From Clostridia bacterium (GTDB lineage: Bacteria; Bacillota; Clostridia; TANB77; CAG-508): a stretch of DNA of 59,433 bases. The translations under genes and the position numbers were made by a program. A model generated the notes under the pieces. The model was not told the DNA's origin. It searched no databases and saw nothing but the letters and a program-made list of their open reading frames with translations. Shown in pieces: positions 1-8,878 of the stretch (the first letter of the stretch is position 1; every line of letters starts with the position of its first letter). The stretch lies in contig CAAEQN010000136.1 of assembly GCA_900758165.1 (NCBI GenBank), forward strand, positions 1 through 59,433, in the 5' to 3' direction.

Positions 1-103
1 AAATAACTTCGGTTTTTTCTTTATTTTCACATAAATTTCATAATTCTGTGGATAACGTTTCGGAAAATTTTCAAAAAATACCGAAACTTAAAAGACAAAA
101 ATA

Positions 104-132
104 TTGACTATTTTACAAAAAAATGTTATAGT
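104..132 (+). promoter_or_regulatory. sigma-A promoter of the tRNA-Glu gene
   Basis: TTGACT at 104-109 and TATAGT at 127-132 are separated by 17 bases, a near-consensus vegetative promoter. It lies 18 bases before the mature 5' end of the tRNA, so transcription would start almost at the gene. Confidence 0.75.
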
Positions 133-150
133 TATTAAGTACTAATAAAT

Positions 151-225
151 GGCCCCTTGGTCAAGCGGTTAAGACGCAGCCCTCTCAAGGCTGAATCATG
201 GGTTCGATTCCCGTAGGGGTCACCA
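151..225 (+). tRNA. tRNA-Glu (anticodon CUC)
   Basis: The 75-base sequence folds as a cloverleaf. The acceptor arms are GGCCCCT (151-157) and AGGGGTC, followed by discriminator A at 222 and an encoded CCA at 223-225. The anticodon arm has stem CAGCC/GGCTG and loop CTCTCAA, giving anticodon CTC, which reads GAG. The T arm carries GGTTCGATTCC. The body matches bacterial tRNA-Glu. A CUC anticodon reads only GAG, so another tRNA-Glu with UUC should exist elsewhere for the far commoner GAA codons. Confidence 0.95.
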
Positions 226-231
226 AAAATA

Positions 232-274
232 AATACTCTGTAAACTAGTTATATAAACGGTTACAGAGTATTTT
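232..274 (+). terminator. terminator after tRNA-Glu
   Basis: A perfect 12-bp inverted repeat (AATACTCTGTAA at 232-243, TTACAGAGTATT at 261-272) runs into T residues seven bases after the tRNA CCA. It fits a Rho-independent terminator, although the loop is long (17 bases) and the stem is A+T-rich. Confidence 0.6.
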
Positions 275-426
275 GAATTTTATGATAAAACACTAAAAAA
301 TACTTGTAAAATTTTTTTAGTTTGTAAACATTAAAAGATATTAAAAAATAAAAGTATTACTACTATATAAACTGAAGTGAACCCAAATTGAGCGTTTAAT
401 TTTAACTGTGCAAAATCATATTTTTA

Positions 427-673
427 GGGCCTGTAAATTATTTTGTGTAAATTTTATACTTCCTTATGTTAAAACTTTTAATATTATATAATATCTGTCA
501 ATGTACTTGTAAGTATGTTGGCAGATATTCTTTTATATTCTGCCTTCATACATTATTTCTAATTCTCGTAAACATTCACCCCATTCAGGAACTTTACTAG
601 TCCAGTTTTTTGTTACTTTTTTAATTGACCAATTTAAGAAATGCAAACAAAATTTTGCAAAACTATTGACAAG
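427..673 (-). mobile_element. decayed 3' end of an IS256 (mutator) family insertion sequence
   Basis: On the minus strand an open stretch from 673 to a stop at 533-535 translates to about 46 residues. It ends with VTKNWTSKVPEWGECL then RELEIMYEGRI, which matches the typical C-terminus of mutator transposases (a TKKW...WG...L..F.GR pattern). It is closed upstream by a stop codon at 674-676 and has no start, so it is a dead fragment. About 80 bases beyond its stop, GGGCCTGTAAATTATTTTGT starting at 427 resembles the terminal inverted repeats of this IS family and faces the right way. The other end of the element and the rest of the transposase are missing. The 275-426 stretch holds nothing else I recognise. 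Family assignment rests on remembered motif resemblance only. Confidence 0.5.
490..529. repeat. long imperfect hairpin between the IS remnant's gene and its end
   Basis: Arms 490-508 and 511-529 are inverted repeats of 19 bases matching at 16 positions, with a two-base loop. The hairpin lies just beyond the transposase stop. It could be the element's own terminator or an extruded palindrome; the function is unknown. Confidence 0.5.
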
Positions 674-739
674 TTAAAAAATGAGGAGTAATATATATAC
701 GAACAAACATTTGTATTACTTGTATAAGGAGGTATATAT

Positions 740-2368
740 ATGATTTCTACATTACATATAAAAAATATAGGAATAATAGATGATTTAATAATTGATTTAA
801 ACAAAGGGTTAAACATTTTAACTGGGGAAACAGGAGCAGGAAAAACATTAATAATAGACTCTTTAGGAATAATAGCAGGTGGCAGATTTTCAAAAGAAAT
901 GATAAGAAAAGGAGAATCTGTATCTTTCGTAGAGCTATGTTTATACATGCCAGATAACCAAAATGCAATAGATGGAAATATAATAATTTCTAGAGAAATA
1001 AATACATCAGGCAAAAATTTATGTAAAATTAATGGTAGACTTGTAACTGTAAATGAATTAAAAGAATTTATGAAAAATATAATAGATATACATGGACAAT
1101 ACGATAATCAAACATTAATGGATACAGAATTTCATACAAAATATTTAGATAAATTCATTGGTTCTAAAATTGAAAATGAATTAAATAAATATAGTCAACT
1201 ATTTAATAGTTATAAAGAACTAAAATTAAAACTAAAAGATAACTACGGAAATGAAATAGAAAAACAAAGAAAATTAGATTTATTACAATATCAATATAAA
1301 GAAATAAAAGCGGCTGATTTAAAAGAAGGAGAAGATGAAGAATTAGAAGGTAAGAGAAAAATAATAATAAATTCGGAGAAAGTTGCACAGAGCCTAAATT
1401 GTGTAAGCAATAATTTAGGAGGTGCAGCAATAGATGTTATAAATGACTCAATAAGAGCATTAGAAAAGATAGAACAAGTTGACGATAAATATAGTCAAAA
1501 ATTAACAGAATTAAAAAATATATATTATGATGTGCAAGAACTTGCTAGAGATGTTGAATACATGAAAGAAGACATATATTTTAATGAAGAAGAAAGAAAT
1601 GAAATAGAAGAAAGATTAGATGAAATACACTCATTAAAAAGAAAATATGGAAATACCATAAAAGATATATTAAACTATCAAAAAGAATTGGAACAAGAAA
1701 TTGATAAAATAGAAGGAGCAGAAGAAAAAAACAAAAAAACAAAAGAACAGATAGAACAATTAGAAAAGGAAATGAACTATTTATGTCAAAATATCACAAA
1801 AGCAAGAAGAGAAAATGCTGTTGTATTAAATGCGAAAATAAATCAAGAGCTTACAGAATTGGAAATGAAAAATGCAAAATTTAATGCAAAAATAATAGAG
1901 ACAGATAATTTTAGCAATTATGGAAAAAGTTATGTTGAATTTGTGATAACGACAAATTTAGGAGAAGATGAAAAGCAGCTAAATAAAATAGCATCAGGAG
2001 GAGAGTTGTCTAGAATAATGCTAGCAATAAAAACTGTTCTTTCTAATATTGATGAAGTACCAATTCTAATATTTGATGAAATAGACACTGGAATAAGTGG
2101 AAAGGCAGCAAATTCTGTAGGAATAAAACTAAAAAAGATATCTCAAACACATCAAGTAATAGTTGTTACACATTTAGCAACAATTGCAGCTAAAGGCGAA
2201 TATAATTATTATATATATAAAGAAGTAAACAATAATAAAACAAGTACAAAAATAAAACTTCTAACAGAAGAAGAAACAATAAAAGAAATAGCAAGAATAT
2301 CTTCAGGAGAAATAACAGATATAGCGATTTCACATGCAATGGAACTTAGAAATAAAAATGTGGCATAA
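740..2368 (+). CDS. recN: DNA repair protein RecN
   Basis: SMC-like ATPase that gathers double-strand break ends and supports RecA-dependent repair in the cytoplasm. Of 542 residues, the N-terminal ATPase half has Walker A GETGAGKT at 29-36. A long Lys/Glu-rich coiled coil fills the middle. The C-terminal half has the ABC signature ASGGELSRIML near 417 and Walker B ILIFDEIDTG near 443, followed by the conserved VVTHL. Length is normal for the family. AAGGAGG at 727-733 supports the ATG at 740. It stands alone after the tRNA/IS region. In Firmicutes recN often follows argR and xseAB, which are absent here. Confidence 0.95.
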   Translation: MISTLHIKNIGIIDDLIIDLNKGLNILTGETGAGKTLIIDSLGIIAGGRFSKEMIRKGESVSFVELCLYMPDNQNAIDGNIIISREINTSGKNLCKINGRLVTVNELKEFMKNIIDIHGQYDNQTLMDTEFHTKYLDKFIGSKIENELNKYSQLFNSYKELKLKLKDNYGNEIEKQRKLDLLQYQYKEIKAADLKEGEDEELEGKRKIIINSEKVAQSLNCVSNNLGGAAIDVINDSIRALEKIEQVDDKYSQKLTELKNIYYDVQELARDVEYMKEDIYFNEEERNEIEERLDEIHSLKRKYGNTIKDILNYQKELEQEIDKIEGAEEKNKKTKEQIEQLEKEMNYLCQNITKARRENAVVLNAKINQELTELEMKNAKFNAKIIETDNFSNYGKSYVEFVITTNLGEDEKQLNKIASGGELSRIMLAIKTVLSNIDEVPILIFDEIDTGISGKAANSVGIKLKKISQTHQVIVVTHLATIAAKGEYNYYIYKEVNNNKTSTKIKLLTEEETIKEIARISSGEITDIAISHAMELRNKNVA

Positions 2369-2535
2369 ATAGAAAATCAAAGCATTTTATTATGATATTA
2401 TCATAAATAAATCATGCATAACAAAGAAAAATATTTAAAATGTTTACATATTTTCTTTTCTATTATATAATATTACATATAATAAAGCAAAATTAGATTG
2501 CTGAATTAGACTAAAGAATAGAAGGTATTGAAAAT

Positions 2536-3267
2536 ATGATTGATAAAAGAATAATATATATTATTCTAGCAGTGCTAGGAATAACAACTATAATTAATTA
2601 TGCGCAAAATCCAATGGAACTATTAGCACTTTTACTTACATTGCCCGGAGTATTAATAGCTATTACTTTTCATGAATATGCACATGCATTAGCAGCTGAT
2701 AAGTTAGGAGATGATACTCCAAGGCTACAAGGAAGGTTAACGCTAAATCCGTTGGCTCATATAGATATTGTTGGATTTTTAATGTTAATATTTGTACATT
2801 TTGGATGGGGAAAACCAGTAGAAATAAATCCAACTAATTTTAATAGAAAAAGGTCTATGTCTGCACAAGAAGCAATAGTGGCTCTTGCGGGACCATTGAT
2901 GAACATCATAATTGCAATAGTTTTAACAATTGTGCTATTTGCACTAGGAACTTTTGCTAAAGGATTTACTCAAACAGAAGCAGGTTTTTTGATTATGCTA
3001 ACTATACAAATGGCAATAGCTGTAAATGTTGGATTAGGAGTATTTAATTTAGTACCATTACCACCATTAGATGGCTCAAAAATATTAATGCACTTTTTAC
3101 CATATAATGCAAAAACTTGGTTTAAAAATAATGAGAACATTTTTTATATAATCTTTTTAGTGTTGTGGATTACAAACCTAGTAAGCTATATAATTGCACC
3201 AGTAATAAGCTTGGTTTCAAAAGGAATTTATAGCCTAGTTGCAGCAATTTTTAAAATTTTTATATAG
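2536..3267 (+). CDS. site-2 protease family (M50) membrane metalloprotease
   Basis: Predicted intramembrane zinc protease of the M50B branch; substrate unknown. The 243 residues form about five hydrophobic segments. The zinc motif HEYAH is at 46-50, and NLVPLPPLDGS near 171-181 supplies the third ligand aspartate, so both catalytic motifs look intact. It is the short, PDZ-free type (YwhC-like). The start is the ATG preceded by AGAAGG at 2519-2524. It is distinct from the second M50 gene at 41939, which is paired with an M23 gene and is the better SpoIVFB candidate. Downstream, 3268-3428 holds only A+T-rich spacer. Confidence 0.88.
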   Translation: MIDKRIIYIILAVLGITTIINYAQNPMELLALLLTLPGVLIAITFHEYAHALAADKLGDDTPRLQGRLTLNPLAHIDIVGFLMLIFVHFGWGKPVEINPTNFNRKRSMSAQEAIVALAGPLMNIIIAIVLTIVLFALGTFAKGFTQTEAGFLIMLTIQMAIAVNVGLGVFNLVPLPPLDGSKILMHFLPYNAKTWFKNNENIFYIIFLVLWITNLVSYIIAPVISLVSKGIYSLVAAIFKIFI

Positions 3268-3428
3268 TTATAAATATTTTCTAAAAAGTTATTTGTAATA
3301 TATTGGACTTTAAGTGAATATTTTGACATTAAAATTATAAGTATTATTAAAATCAAAGATAAATGTACTTATAAAAAATAAAATAAAAAATAAGAGAATA
3401 AATGAAGAAATATATGAATGGAGAAAAA

Positions 3429-4422
3429 ATGAAAGATACACTAATAATGCGGTATAGAATCTAGTTGTGATGAAACTTCAGTAGCTATAGTAAAAAATGG
3501 AAGAGAAGTTTTATCAAATGTAATAGATACGCAAATAAGTATACATGAAAAATTTGGTGGAGTGGTGCCAGAAATAGCATCAAGAAATCATGTTGAAGCA
3601 ATTTCAAATGTTATGAAAAAAGCAGTAAAAGATGCGAATATAGATATTAACGATATAGATGCTATAGCCTGTACTTATGGACCAGGATTAGTAGGAGCAC
3701 TTTTAGTAGGAGTATCTTATGCTAAAGCATTAAGTTACAGTCTAAACAAACCATTGGTAGGAGTTAATCATATAAAAGGACATATAGCAGCAAATTATAT
3801 TACGCATAAAGAATTAAAACCTCCATTTTTATGCATAATGATGTCTGGTGGAAATACGCAAATAATACATGTTAAAGATTATACGAGTTTTGAAGTATTA
3901 GGTAAAACAAGAGATGATGCTATAGGAGAAGCTTTTGATAAAGTAGCCAGAGTAATAGGTTTAGGGTATCCTGGAGGACCAAAGATAGACAAACTAGCAC
4001 AAGATGGGGTAGCTAATATAAAACTTGTAAAAACACATTTAGATGATTTAAATTTTAGCTTTAGTGGAATAAAAACAGCTGTTATAAACTTACATCATAA
4101 AAATCCAAATATAAACAAAGCCGATTTAGCAGCAAGTTTTGAAGAAACTGTTTCAGAGATACTAATCACTAACACAAAGAAAGCAATAGAAGCTACAGGA
4201 ATAAATACTATTGTATTAGCAGGTGGCGTTTCTGCTAATAGCTATATCAGAAGTAAATTTGATGAATTATCTAAAGAAGAAAAAATAAATATATTTTATC
4301 CTGAAATGAAGTTATGTACAGATAATGGCGCAATGATTGCTGCTGCGGGATATTATGAATTTATAGAAAATAATATAGCAAAATTAGACTTAAATGCTAT
4401 ACCAAATTTAAGCCTAAAATAG
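3429..4422 (+). CDS. tsaD: tRNA N6-threonylcarbamoyltransferase TsaD, requires +1 frameshift at a CGG codon
   Basis: TsaD transfers the threonylcarbamoyl group to A37 of ANN-decoding tRNAs and is essential in most bacteria. Reading from ATG 3429 (GGAG at 3420-3423) gives MKDTLIM, then CGG at 3450-3452, and the frame closes three codons later. Skipping C3450 restores GIESSCDETSVAIV and an uninterrupted family match to 4422, about 330 residues in all, the normal length. Without the shift the longest product would start around 3562 and lack the N-terminal ATPase motif. The rest is intact, including the metal-ligand region NHIKGH and GGVSAN. The downstream frame has a stop at 3445-3447, immediately before the shift, so no alternative upstream start exists. 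It is either a programmed shift or an error; see findings. Confidence 0.88.
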
Positions 4423-4442
4423 TAAAATTAAGGGGAATTTAA

Positions 4443-5135
4443 ATGTCAATATATGCAATATCTGATTTACATTTATCATTTAATACAGATAAACCAATGA
4501 ATATATTTGGTTGGGAACAGTATGAAAACAAAATAGCAGAAGACTGGAAGAAGAAAGTGACTGATAATGATTTAGTTTTATTACCAGGAGATTTTTCATG
4601 GGAATTAAAGCTAAAAGATACATATAAAGACTTTAATTATTTGGCAAATTTACCAGGTAAAAAATTATTAACAAAAGGTAATCATGATTATTGGTGGACA
4701 ACACTTAAAAGCATGAGAGAGTATCTAAATAATAATGAAATAGAGAATATAGATTTTATATATAACAATAGTTATGAATTTGAAAATAATATAATAGCAG
4801 GAACAAGAGGATGGAACTTAACAGAAGAAAATTCAGAAGATAAAAAAATAAAAGATAGAGAAAAGAACAGACTAGAGAATTCAATAAAGTATGGAATTGA
4901 ACAATTTGGCGATAATAAAGATATAATAGTGTGTATGCATTATCCTCCAATAATAAAAGGTAATACAAAAAATGAGTTTACGGAAATATTGGAAAAATAT
5001 AATGTAAAAAAATGTATATATGGTCATCTACATGGAAAAGCACAATTAAATGCTTTAGAAGGAATATATAATAATATTGAGTACATAATGGTAAGTTGTG
5101 ACCATACAGATTTCAAGCTTAAATTAATAAAATAA
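4443..5135 (+). CDS. calcineurin-like metallophosphoesterase
   Basis: Predicted soluble binuclear metallophosphoesterase of 230 residues; the substrate cannot be told from sequence. The metal-binding motifs appear in order: ISDLHLS near the N-terminus, PGDFSW near 48-53, GNHDYWW near 79, MHYPP near 165 and YGHLHG near 197. AAGGGG just upstream supports ATG 4443. It follows tsaD by 20 bases and is probably co-transcribed with it. Confidence 0.85.
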   Translation: MSIYAISDLHLSFNTDKPMNIFGWEQYENKIAEDWKKKVTDNDLVLLPGDFSWELKLKDTYKDFNYLANLPGKKLLTKGNHDYWWTTLKSMREYLNNNEIENIDFIYNNSYEFENNIIAGTRGWNLTEENSEDKKIKDREKNRLENSIKYGIEQFGDNKDIIVCMHYPPIIKGNTKNEFTEILEKYNVKKCIYGHLHGKAQLNALEGIYNNIEYIMVSCDHTDFKLKLIK

Positions 5136-5217
5136 TATATAAAGATTCAATAATAACGTAAAATACAGTAATAATGGACATTCGTAAAATAATACTATTT
5201 TATAGGGGGATTATTTT

Positions 5218-5985
5218 ATGAAAGTTATAACTGTAAAACGAAAAAGCATAATAAAAATAACAATGGTTGTTATTTTTACTTTAGTTGTTTGTGGATTATC
5301 TACATCATTTGGAATGCAGCACTACTATAAATTAGATTTTGCTACAGGGTTAGTTACTGCAAGTAAGTTAAATGTAAGAAGTGGACCAGGTACACATTAT
5401 AAAGTAGTTGCAACAGTAAATAAAAATGAGTATATAAGAGTATTTGCGGGAGTAGGCGATTGGTATGTAGTTCAAGTTGAAGGAGATTATATTGGAGCTG
5501 TTAGCAAAAAATATGTAAAACCAATTTACCCAACTACTAACAACACTGGTAACACCGGAAATAACCAAACCAATAATTCTACAAATAATCAACAAACAGA
5601 AATGAATTCAGATGAACTTGAAGTATTTAATTTAATAAATGCGCAAAGAACAAAAAATGGACTAACAGCACTTAAATCAGATGCAGAAGTTTTAAGAGTA
5701 GCAAGAATAAAAGCACAAGAAATGGTTGATAAAAATTATTTTTCACATACGTCTCCAACCTATGGTTCTCCATTTGAAATGTTAAAAAACTTTAAAATAT
5801 CTTACAAGTCAGCAGGAGAAAATATAGCTGGAAATTCTAGTAATAGTGGAGCTGTAAACGCTTGGATGAACTCGTCAGGACATAGAGCAAATATATTAAA
5901 TAGTAGTTTTAACTATACAGGAATAGGTGTTGTTAAAAGTCCTACATACGGAAAAATATATGTTCAAATGTTTATAGGAAAATAA
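5218..5985 (+). CDS. secreted SH3b and CAP (SCP-like) domain protein
   Basis: Exported protein of 255 residues. A basic N-terminus leads to a hydrophobic signal or anchor at about 12-33. A bacterial SH3 domain follows (about 45-100, with LNVRSGPGTHYKVV), then an Asn/Thr-rich linker (about 103-128). A C-terminal CAP domain carries the conserved HTSPTYGSPFEM, GENIAGN and HRANILN motifs. SH3b domains commonly bind cell wall, and the Clostridia/Bacillus CAP relatives include YkwD and spore-coat-associated SafA-type partners. A structural or wall-associated role is inference. AGGGGG precedes the ATG. Confidence 0.88.
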   Translation: MKVITVKRKSIIKITMVVIFTLVVCGLSTSFGMQHYYKLDFATGLVTASKLNVRSGPGTHYKVVATVNKNEYIRVFAGVGDWYVVQVEGDYIGAVSKKYVKPIYPTTNNTGNTGNNQTNNSTNNQQTEMNSDELEVFNLINAQRTKNGLTALKSDAEVLRVARIKAQEMVDKNYFSHTSPTYGSPFEMLKNFKISYKSAGENIAGNSSNSGAVNAWMNSSGHRANILNSSFNYTGIGVVKSPTYGKIYVQMFIGK

Positions 5986-6008
5986 AATTTTGTAAAGAGG
6001 TTAAACAA

Positions 6009-6224
6009 ATGAGTAAAAATGATTATTGGAATGAAAAAGAAAACGAAAAATACCAGAAAATGAAAGTTGGTATGGAATATGAAAAATTAGATTTTTCAAA
6101 AGTAAAAACAATATCAAAGATCTCAAATATATTAATAAAATCTTTTGCAATATTAGCAGCAATTATAGGAGTTATAGCTATAATTATATCAATACTTGCT
6201 ATCATTTCTATATGGAAAACATAA
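6009..6224 (+). CDS. small membrane protein, unknown function
   Basis: This 71-residue protein has a charged N-terminal half rich in Lys, Glu and Tyr and one strong hydrophobic segment at about 45-68. The ending IISIWKT suggests the C-terminus is short on the far side of the membrane. AGAGG at 5996-6000 precedes ATG 6009, 23 bases after the CAP gene, so the two are probably one transcript. I do not recognise a family. Confidence 0.7.
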   Translation: MSKNDYWNEKENEKYQKMKVGMEYEKLDFSKVKTISKISNILIKSFAILAAIIGVIAIIISILAIISIWKT

Positions 6225-6319
6225 ATTAAACAAATTGAAAAATCTATTTACTAATAAAAAGTAGTGTTGAGATTTAAGTGTGTATATTTAAAAAATATAA
6301 AATTTTAATATCATATTAG

Positions 6320-6348
6320 TTGACAAATAAAAACAGATGTTCTATAAT
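6320..6348 (+). promoter_or_regulatory. consensus sigma-A promoter of dinB
   Basis: TTGACA (6320-6325) and TATAAT (6343-6348) are both perfect and spaced by 17 bases. Transcription should begin near 6355. That fixes the dinB start at ATG 6365, because the in-frame upstream TTG is part of the -35 box itself. No SOS-type operator is obvious to me around it. Confidence 0.85.
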
Positions 6349-6364
6349 GATTTTGGTGATCTTT

Positions 6365-7579
6365 ATGGAACGTTTTATTTTGCATGTTGATGTTAATAAT
6401 GCATTTTTATCTTGGACCGCAGTAGAGAAAATAAAAAATGGAGAACAAATAGATATTAGAAATATGCCATCTGTAATAGGGGGAGATGAATCTCAAAGAA
6501 GAGGGATTGTTCTTGCTAAAAGTCCTATAGCAAAACAATTTGGCATAAAGACAGGAGATCCTTTGTATCTAGCAAGAAGAAAATGCCCTCAAATTCAAGT
6601 GTATAGTAGTGATTATAACGTATATGTAAAATACTCAAAAGCCATGATAGAAATATTTAAAGAGTATACAGACAAAATAGAACAATATTCTATAGATGAG
6701 TGCTCGCTGGATTTAACTAATTTTCTATTAAAAGGAGAAAAGATAGAAGATAAAGCTAAACAAATAAGTTTAGAAATAAAAGAAAAATTAGGATTTACAG
6801 TAAACATAGGAATTGCTCATAATAAATTACTTGCTAAAATGGCATCAGATTTTGAAAAGCCAGATAAAATTCATACATTATATGAAGAAGAAATACCAAC
6901 AAAAATGTGGAACCTTCCAGTTTCTAACTTATACATGGTTGGAAGAAAAAGTTTGCCAAAGCTAGAAAAGATGGGAATAAAAACTATAGGAGATTTAGCA
7001 AAATATAACCAAAAAAAATTAGTTAAGAAATTCGGCAAATTTGGTAAAATGATATGGGAATATGCAAATGGAATAGATGATGAACCAGTAGAAACAAGAA
7101 GAGAAAAACCTAAAGGAATAGGACATTCTGTAACACTTCCTTATGATGTATCAAATATAGAAAAATTAGAAGAAACATTACTAAATCTTACAGAACAAGT
7201 TTCATATAGATTAAGAAAACAAGATTTATTAGCAAACGTTATAAATGTTCAAATTAAAAATAGTGATTTTAAGGTATTCTCACATCAAAAGAAGCTAAAA
7301 GAACCCACAAGTAGTACAAAATATATTTACATAGAAGCAAAAGAATTATTAAATACTCTATATAATTCTACAGCAAATAAACAAATACGATTGATTGGAA
7401 TAAGGGTAGATAATTTAACAGATAAAGAAGAAATGCAAATGTCTTTATTTATGCAAATGGATAAAAATAAAGAAAAGCAAGAAAGGTTAGACAATACAAT
7501 AGATAAACTAAAAGATAAATATGGATACAATATGGTAGTAAGAGCTGGAAATATAAATAAAAAAATTGAAAAAAGGTAG
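6365..7579 (+). CDS. dinB: DNA polymerase IV (Y-family)
   Basis: Translesion polymerase of 404 residues acting on damaged DNA. Catalytic landmarks are HVDVNNAFLSW at the N-terminus (first metal-binding Asp) and YSIDECSLDLT near 112 (the SIDE-type catalytic pair). A little-finger domain follows from about 230, and a Lys-rich tail ends the protein. The ATG at 6365 is chosen because the promoter -10 ends at 6348; GGTGAT at 6355-6360 is the only, weak, Shine-Dalgarno. The short leader of about ten bases is unusual. The last residues lack an evident beta-clamp box that I can identify with confidence. Confidence 0.92.
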   Translation: MERFILHVDVNNAFLSWTAVEKIKNGEQIDIRNMPSVIGGDESQRRGIVLAKSPIAKQFGIKTGDPLYLARRKCPQIQVYSSDYNVYVKYSKAMIEIFKEYTDKIEQYSIDECSLDLTNFLLKGEKIEDKAKQISLEIKEKLGFTVNIGIAHNKLLAKMASDFEKPDKIHTLYEEEIPTKMWNLPVSNLYMVGRKSLPKLEKMGIKTIGDLAKYNQKKLVKKFGKFGKMIWEYANGIDDEPVETRREKPKGIGHSVTLPYDVSNIEKLEETLLNLTEQVSYRLRKQDLLANVINVQIKNSDFKVFSHQKKLKEPTSSTKYIYIEAKELLNTLYNSTANKQIRLIGIRVDNLTDKEEMQMSLFMQMDKNKEKQERLDNTIDKLKDKYGYNMVVRAGNINKKIEKR

Positions 7580-7648
7580 AAAAAAATATACAACTATAGT
7601 ATAATACTTAAAAATAAAAAACAATAAAGCCACAAGAAAGAAGGAACA

Positions 7649-8758
7649 ATGAAAAATTATTATTTTACATCAGAAAGTGTAACAGAAGGACATCCAGATA
7701 AAATATGCGATAGCATATCAGATGCTATATTAGATGAATGTTTAAAACAGGATAAAAATTCAAGAGTAGCAATTGAAACATTTGCTTCAAGTAGCACTAT
7801 CACAATAGCGGGACAAATAACATCTACGGCAAGGATAAAAATAGGAGAAATAGTTAGAGAAAGACTAAAAGAAATTGGCTATGATAATGAGTCAACAGAT
7901 ATAGACTATAGAACCTGCAAAATAAATGCTGATATAACAAAACAGAGTCCAGATATTGCATTAGGAGTAGATGTGGGTGGAGCTGGAGACCAAGGAATAA
8001 TGTTTGGCTATGCTTGTGATGAAACACCAAATTATATGCCTTATGCAATAGATATGGCACACAAGTTGTCTAAAAGATTAACTCAAGTTAGGAAAGAAAA
8101 TATAATTCCATATTTAAGACCAGATGGTAAAACTCAAGTAACTGTAGAATACGAAAACGACAGACCAAAAAGAATAGAAACAATATTAATTTCTACACAA
8201 CATTTAGAAACAGCTTCGCTAGAACAAATAAGAGAAGATATAAAAAAACATGTTATAAATATAGTTATTCCAAATAATATGATAGACGAAAATACTAAAA
8301 TATATATTAATCCAACAGGAAGATTTGTTATAGGGGGACCTCTTGGAGATACGGGATTAACAGGTAGAAAAATAATAGTCGATACATATGGAGGATATGC
8401 AAGACATGGTGGGGGAGCTTTTTCTGGAAAAGATGCAAGTAAAGTAGATAGATCAGCAGCATACATGCTTCGTCATATTGCAAAAAACATAGTAGCAAAT
8501 GGTTATGCAAAAAAATGCGAAATACAAGTATCTTATGCAATTGGAATGAAAGAACCTTTATCAATATATGTAAATACATTTGGAACAAGCCAAAAATCAG
8601 AAGAAGAATTAGTAGAATTAATCAAATCTAAATTCGACTTGACTCCAGATGGAATAATAGAATATTTACACTTAAAAGAGCCAATCTTTTCAAAAACAAC
8701 AAATTATGGACATTTTGGAAAAAATGGTTTACCTTGGGAAGAAATAATAAAAATGTAA
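7649..8758 (+). CDS. metK: S-adenosylmethionine synthase
   Basis: Makes S-adenosylmethionine from methionine and ATP in the cytoplasm. The 369 residues include TSESVTEGHPDKICD at the N-terminus, GGAGDQGIMFGYA near 109 and GGGAFSGKD near 252, all hallmark motifs of MetK. It is slightly shorter than the usual 380-400. GAAGGA at 7640-7645 precedes the ATG. A TATAAT at 7600-7605 could be part of its promoter, but I see no good -35 and no SAM riboswitch in the 69-base gap after dinB. Confidence 0.96.
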   Translation: MKNYYFTSESVTEGHPDKICDSISDAILDECLKQDKNSRVAIETFASSSTITIAGQITSTARIKIGEIVRERLKEIGYDNESTDIDYRTCKINADITKQSPDIALGVDVGGAGDQGIMFGYACDETPNYMPYAIDMAHKLSKRLTQVRKENIIPYLRPDGKTQVTVEYENDRPKRIETILISTQHLETASLEQIREDIKKHVINIVIPNNMIDENTKIYINPTGRFVIGGPLGDTGLTGRKIIVDTYGGYARHGGGAFSGKDASKVDRSAAYMLRHIAKNIVANGYAKKCEIQVSYAIGMKEPLSIYVNTFGTSQKSEEELVELIKSKFDLTPDGIIEYLHLKEPIFSKTTNYGHFGKNGLPWEEIIKM

Positions 8759-8836
8759 AACACAATATTTAAAACATATAAAAAATCTGCTATAAAAAGT
8801 TAATAGAAAATTAAATATTTTCAAAGAAGGGAGAGT

Positions 8837-8878
8837 ATGATTAAAAATCATATAAAAAAATATGTATCAAATAATTGA
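8837..8878 (+). CDS. possible 13-codon leader peptide overlapping the folD start
   Basis: The strong Shine-Dalgarno AAGGGAG at 8827-8833 sits just before ATG 8837, which opens a 13-codon frame ending in TGA at 8876-8878. That frame overlaps the folD start (ATG 8862), which has no close ribosome site of its own. The first codons form a small palindrome (ATGATT-AAA-AATCAT). Translational coupling is plausible; chance is also possible. Confidence 0.3.
   Translation: MIKNHIKKYVSNN

Noticed and set aside
47..55. TGTGGATAA, a perfect DnaA-box complement near the left end
   Set aside because: A single box without a cluster, dnaA/dnaN genes or an A+T-rich unwinding element beside it; one 9-mer in 59 kb is expected by chance.
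3562..4422. tsaD as an N-terminally short gene starting at 3562
   Set aside because: The bases before it encode a perfect TsaD N-terminus once C3450 is skipped, so the gene is full length with a frameshift.
6320..6364. Upstream in-frame TTG as the start of dinB
   Set aside because: The TTG is part of a perfect -35 box and the -10 follows at 6343-6348, so it cannot be in the transcript.
7580..7648. SAM riboswitch before metK
   Set aside because: The gap is 69 bases with no conserved SAM-I/SAM-II elements.
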